Below, piece after piece: positions 5,704-7,547 of a DNA stretch of 7,547 nt (its first letter is position 1; each line of letters starts with the position of its first letter). This DNA is from Sulfurovum sp. Lineage in GTDB: Bacteria; Campylobacterota; Campylobacteria; Campylobacterales; Sulfurovaceae. A program made the position numbers and the translations under genes. The DNA is taken from contig JALSTF010000234.1 of the NCBI GenBank assembly GCA_026983895.1, positions 1-7,547 on the forward strand. The letters are read 5' to 3'. The notes under the pieces are model-generated. The model saw only the letters and a program-made list of their open reading frames with translations, ran no database searches and was not told the origin of the DNA.

Positions 5704-6331
5704 CTTCTACCACCTTTCCAAGGTCCATGTAGACCTTGCGGTTGACCAGACCTTCTATCTCGTCCAGTCTGTGCGTAATAAAGAGTGTTGAGCAATCCGT
5801 ATCGATCTCGGTGAGCAGTTCATAGAACTTTTCACGCCCTTTGGGGTCAAGGTTTGCCGTAGGTTCATCGAAAATGAGCAGACCGCTCTTCTTTGAGAGG
5901 GCAATGGCGATCAGCAATTTCTGCTTCATCCCTCCGGAGAGTTTAAAAAAAGGTTTGGAGATATGCTTTTCTATATCAAGATCCATCCTGCCTGCCTCTT
6001 TGAAAACCTGTTCCCTTGCCACACCGGAACTGCGCTCAATATAGAGCAGCAGCTCTTCGATACTGAGCTTGACCGGAGGCGGAAGCTGTGGAATGAAACT
6101 GATATCGCTCAGGACATCTACCCTGTGTTTTACAGGATCGTACCCGTTCACACTGATCTTTCCGCTGTCTATATGGTAAAAGCCGAGCATAGCTCTTACC
6201 AGTGTGGTCTTTCCTGCACCATTGGGTCCCATCATCGCTATGCGGTCCCCTTTTTCAATTTGCAAGTCCACATTGTCGAGGACTTTGCTTCCCATGAAGA
6301 TCTTTGTTACTTTTTCGGCTGAAACTAGCAT
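5690..6331 (-). CDS. nosF: ABC transporter ATPase of the nitrous oxide reductase maturation complex
   Basis: NosF is the cytoplasmic ATPase driving NosY and NosD during NosZ copper-centre assembly. All nucleotide-binding elements are present: Walker A G-P-N-G-A-G-K-T-T (35-43), Q-loop Gln82, the signature L-S-G-G-M-K-Q-K (131-138), Walker B L-L-I-F-D-E-P (151-157), D-loop and the switch His187 in F-I-T-H-R. At 213 residues it is a minimal ATPase domain, clearly shorter than proteobacterial NosF proteins of about 300 residues, which carry a C-terminal extension. Its ATG follows the nosH stop directly (TAGATG) with no strong ribosome site, and its end overlaps nosL by 14 nt. It could be read as a generic ABC ATPase if context were ignored. 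Confidence 0.92.
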   Translation of the reverse strand: MLVSAEKVTKIFMGSKVLDNVDLQIEKGDRIAMMGPNGAGKTTLVRAMLGFYHIDSGKISVNGYDPVKHRVDVLSDISFIPQLPPPVKLSIEELLLYIERSSGVAREQVFKEAGRMDLDIEKHISKPFFKLSGGMKQKLLIAIALSKKSGLLIFDEPTANLDPKGREKFYELLTEIDTDCSTLFITHRLDEIEGLVNRKVYMDLGKVVEDEKI

Positions 6332-7243
6332 CTATACCAAATCCTTCAATCTAAATTCATAATTGTATGCATCCGTGTGACACACATCGAAACAGCGTCC
6401 GCAAAGCGTGCAGTCCCCATTGACCACAAGTTGCGTATCGACATTCTTTTCAGTACGTGCTTTGTCATATTTTGGTTTGATGAATTCCAGCACATGATCT
6501 TCAAAGCAGGCATTGAGACAGGCACCGCAGTGGTCACACTTGTTCATATCCCATTTGACTTTTGTCATACTGACCCAACCGAGCATATTGTAGGTGGTTC
6601 CTACAGGACAGACATATTTGCACCATGCCCTTCTGGAGTAGAAGATTTCGATAAACAGTACCACCAGTACCCATACCAGTGCCAGACTCCAGCCGTAGGT
6701 GATAGCACGGCTGATATACCCTATAGGATTGATCATTTCAAAGACCAGATAACCATCTATGGCCGCAGCCGCCAAAAAGATCGCCCAGAAAACAAAACGT
6801 ACATTGGGTGTAAATTTATGCTCTTTAATGATCTTTTTTCTTATCAGGATCTGATGAATACGTTCTCCGATCTCACTGAGGAACCCATAGGGGCACACCC
6901 ACGAACAGTACGCCTTTCCTCCGACAAGGAAATAGAATACGACCAGCGTGACACTTCCGATGATCACATTGATGTGAAAATGGTGTTCGGCGGCAAAGAT
7001 CTCCAGTGCCGTGAACGGATCGATCAGGTGAAATCCAAAAAGTCTCGAACCGTTCAGCGTTCCTTCAAGAAGCTGCATATCGATATGAAAGGAGAGGAAG
7101 AAGAGCAGGTTGATGATGAAAATACTCAGCCATCGCCACGCCCGGATGGTCAGACGCAACTTTCCTTCTTTTGTTCTGTAATACAAGGTACTCAGCAAAG
7201 ACGCATTGATCAGCTCTTTGACACTACCGTTATATCTATCCAT
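6332..7243 (-). CDS. nosH: NapH/MauN-family membrane iron-sulfur protein, quinol dehydrogenase subunit
   Basis: NosH resembles NapH and, with the ferredoxin-like NosG, is thought to take electrons from menaquinol and pass them to periplasmic cytochromes c feeding NosZ in clade II nos systems. The 303-residue protein has four membrane segments (about 36-52, 88-107, 148-167 and 180-201). The two CX3CP motifs of the family are C113-S-W-V-C117-P and C208-K-Y-V-C212-P. Two C-terminal [4Fe-4S] motifs follow, with cysteines at 236/239/242/246 and 278/281/284/288. In both, the residue after the last cysteine is not the usual proline (Phe and His). The ATG has AAGGA about 7 nt upstream. It lies 57 nt after the nosC-type stop and abuts nosF. 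A napH identity is less likely because nosF, nosL and nosY follow. Confidence 0.9.
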   Translation of the reverse strand: MDRYNGSVKELINASLLSTLYYRTKEGKLRLTIRAWRWLSIFIINLLFFLSFHIDMQLLEGTLNGSRLFGFHLIDPFTALEIFAAEHHFHINVIIGSVTLVVFYFLVGGKAYCSWVCPYGFLSEIGERIHQILIRKKIIKEHKFTPNVRFVFWAIFLAAAAIDGYLVFEMINPIGYISRAITYGWSLALVWVLVVLFIEIFYSRRAWCKYVCPVGTTYNMLGWVSMTKVKWDMNKCDHCGACLNACFEDHVLEFIKPKYDKARTEKNVDTQLVVNGDCTLCGRCFDVCHTDAYNYEFRLKDLV

Positions 7244-7269
7244 TTGTTATCCTTTAATGAAGATGCTTC

Positions 7270-7293
7270 AAAGCAGCCGGATCAGGCTGCCCT
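7270..7293 (-). promoter_or_regulatory. Hairpin between nosC and nosH
   Basis: In the 57-nt gap, GCAGCC (7290-7285 on the minus strand) pairs perfectly with GGCTGC (7278-7273) across a 6-nt loop, TGATCC. Two G-U pairs and one A-U pair extend the stem to 9 bp in RNA. Only three uridines follow, so it is at best a leaky terminator; a processing or stabilising element within the operon transcript is as likely. It ends about 15 nt before the nosH ribosome site. Confidence 0.5.
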
Positions 7294-7300
7294 TATTCTA

Positions 7301-7547
7301 CTATTGTGCTTTAAGCTTCTGCTCAAAAGAGCCTATTTCATCTGAAAGTGATTTAAGCTGTTCATCATCCATTTTACTAAGCAGACCGTACATGACATAG
7401 TTCTTTCTTGCACCTGACTTGAAATCAGTCAAATCTTTGTATACTTTTTCTGCACTCAAGCCGACAAGCTTTGGACCGATGATCCCTCCGCCGTTGACAC
7501 CGTGACAGGAAGAACATTTCTGCTTGTAGAGCGGGCTGACCTTGAAT
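7301..7547 (-). CDS. nosC: Class I cytochrome c of the nos cluster, C-terminal part
   Basis: The last 81 codons of a gene that enters from the right edge. They contain a C-S-S-C-H heme-binding motif (residues 11-15 of the visible part), followed by G-P-K-L-V-G and a C-terminal helix. The sequence S-K-M-D-D-E-Q-L puts a methionine (visible residue 59) where class I cytochromes place the distal heme ligand. Small monoheme cytochromes called NosC1 and NosC2 precede nosH in clade II nos operons such as that of Wolinella succinogenes and are thought to carry electrons from NosGH to NosZ. The place next to nosH suggests the second copy, but only the C-terminus is visible. The gene ends with two adjacent stop codons (TAG TAG). 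Confidence 0.8.
   Translation of the reverse strand, partial: FKVSPLYKQKCSSCHGVNGGGIIGPKLVGLSAEKVYKDLTDFKSGARKNYVMYGLLSKMDDEQLKSLSDEIGSFEQKLKAQ

Noticed and set aside
7270..7293. An intrinsic terminator ending the nosC transcript
   Set aside because: The stem is good but only three uridines follow, and the downstream genes belong to the same pathway with no promoter seen in the gap. I list it only as a hairpin.
6377..7345. A 322-codon open frame on the plus strand opposite nosH
   Set aside because: It lies antisense to a gene with full NapH-family motifs. Its translation has no recognisable domain and no plausible ribosome site, and it arises from codon structure on the other strand.

Overview
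The window reads as a chromosomal segment of a denitrifying member of the Campylobacterota (Epsilonproteobacteria), most like Sulfurovum/Sulfurimonas-type sulfur or hydrogen oxidisers. This rests on the gene content (NosH/NosC-type clade II nitrous oxide reductase accessory genes, a CetB-like PAS-only protein, acpP-fabF-accA in a row) and on a T-rich, extended -10 promoter typical of that group. It is inference from content, not from a marker gene. Every gene I can support lies on the minus strand, so transcription runs from high to low coordinates.

Region 1 (7547 to 4403) is the distal part of a clade II nos operon: the C-terminal end of a class I cytochrome c (nosC type), nosH (membrane iron-sulfur quinol dehydrogenase subunit), nosF (ABC ATPase), nosL (copper-chaperone lipoprotein) and nosY (ABC permease). 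The last four are packed with zero-gap or overlapping junctions. nosZ, nosD, nosG and the operon promoter are not in the window and would be expected beyond position 7547. Together these genes would move electrons from menaquinol to NosZ (NosH, NosC) and mature its copper centres (NosL, NosF, NosY with NosD).

Region 2 (4402 to 2742) is a less standard extension of that operon: a second, divergent NosL-type periplasmic protein, a PAS-only protein of the Aer/CetB redox-sensing type, and a third NosL-type protein with a cysteine-rich leader after its signal peptide. It is the most interesting part: two extra NosL paralogues surround a probable FAD-binding energy-taxis sensor, with no terminator visible before the next operon. 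A coding-like stretch in another frame runs past the stop of the second NosL-type gene and may mark a frameshift.

Region 3 (2741 to 1) is housekeeping fatty-acid synthesis: a strong promoter, then acpP, fabF and accA, followed by the first 49 codons of a DedA-family membrane protein. The acpP-fabF spacer carries two consecutive hairpins, the first a perfect 8-bp stem capped by a UUCG tetraloop. These are a plausible way of making much more acyl carrier protein than FabF/AccA from one transcript.

No gene-free stretch exceeds about 100 bases. I saw no tRNA, rRNA, CRISPR array, insertion sequence or attachment site.
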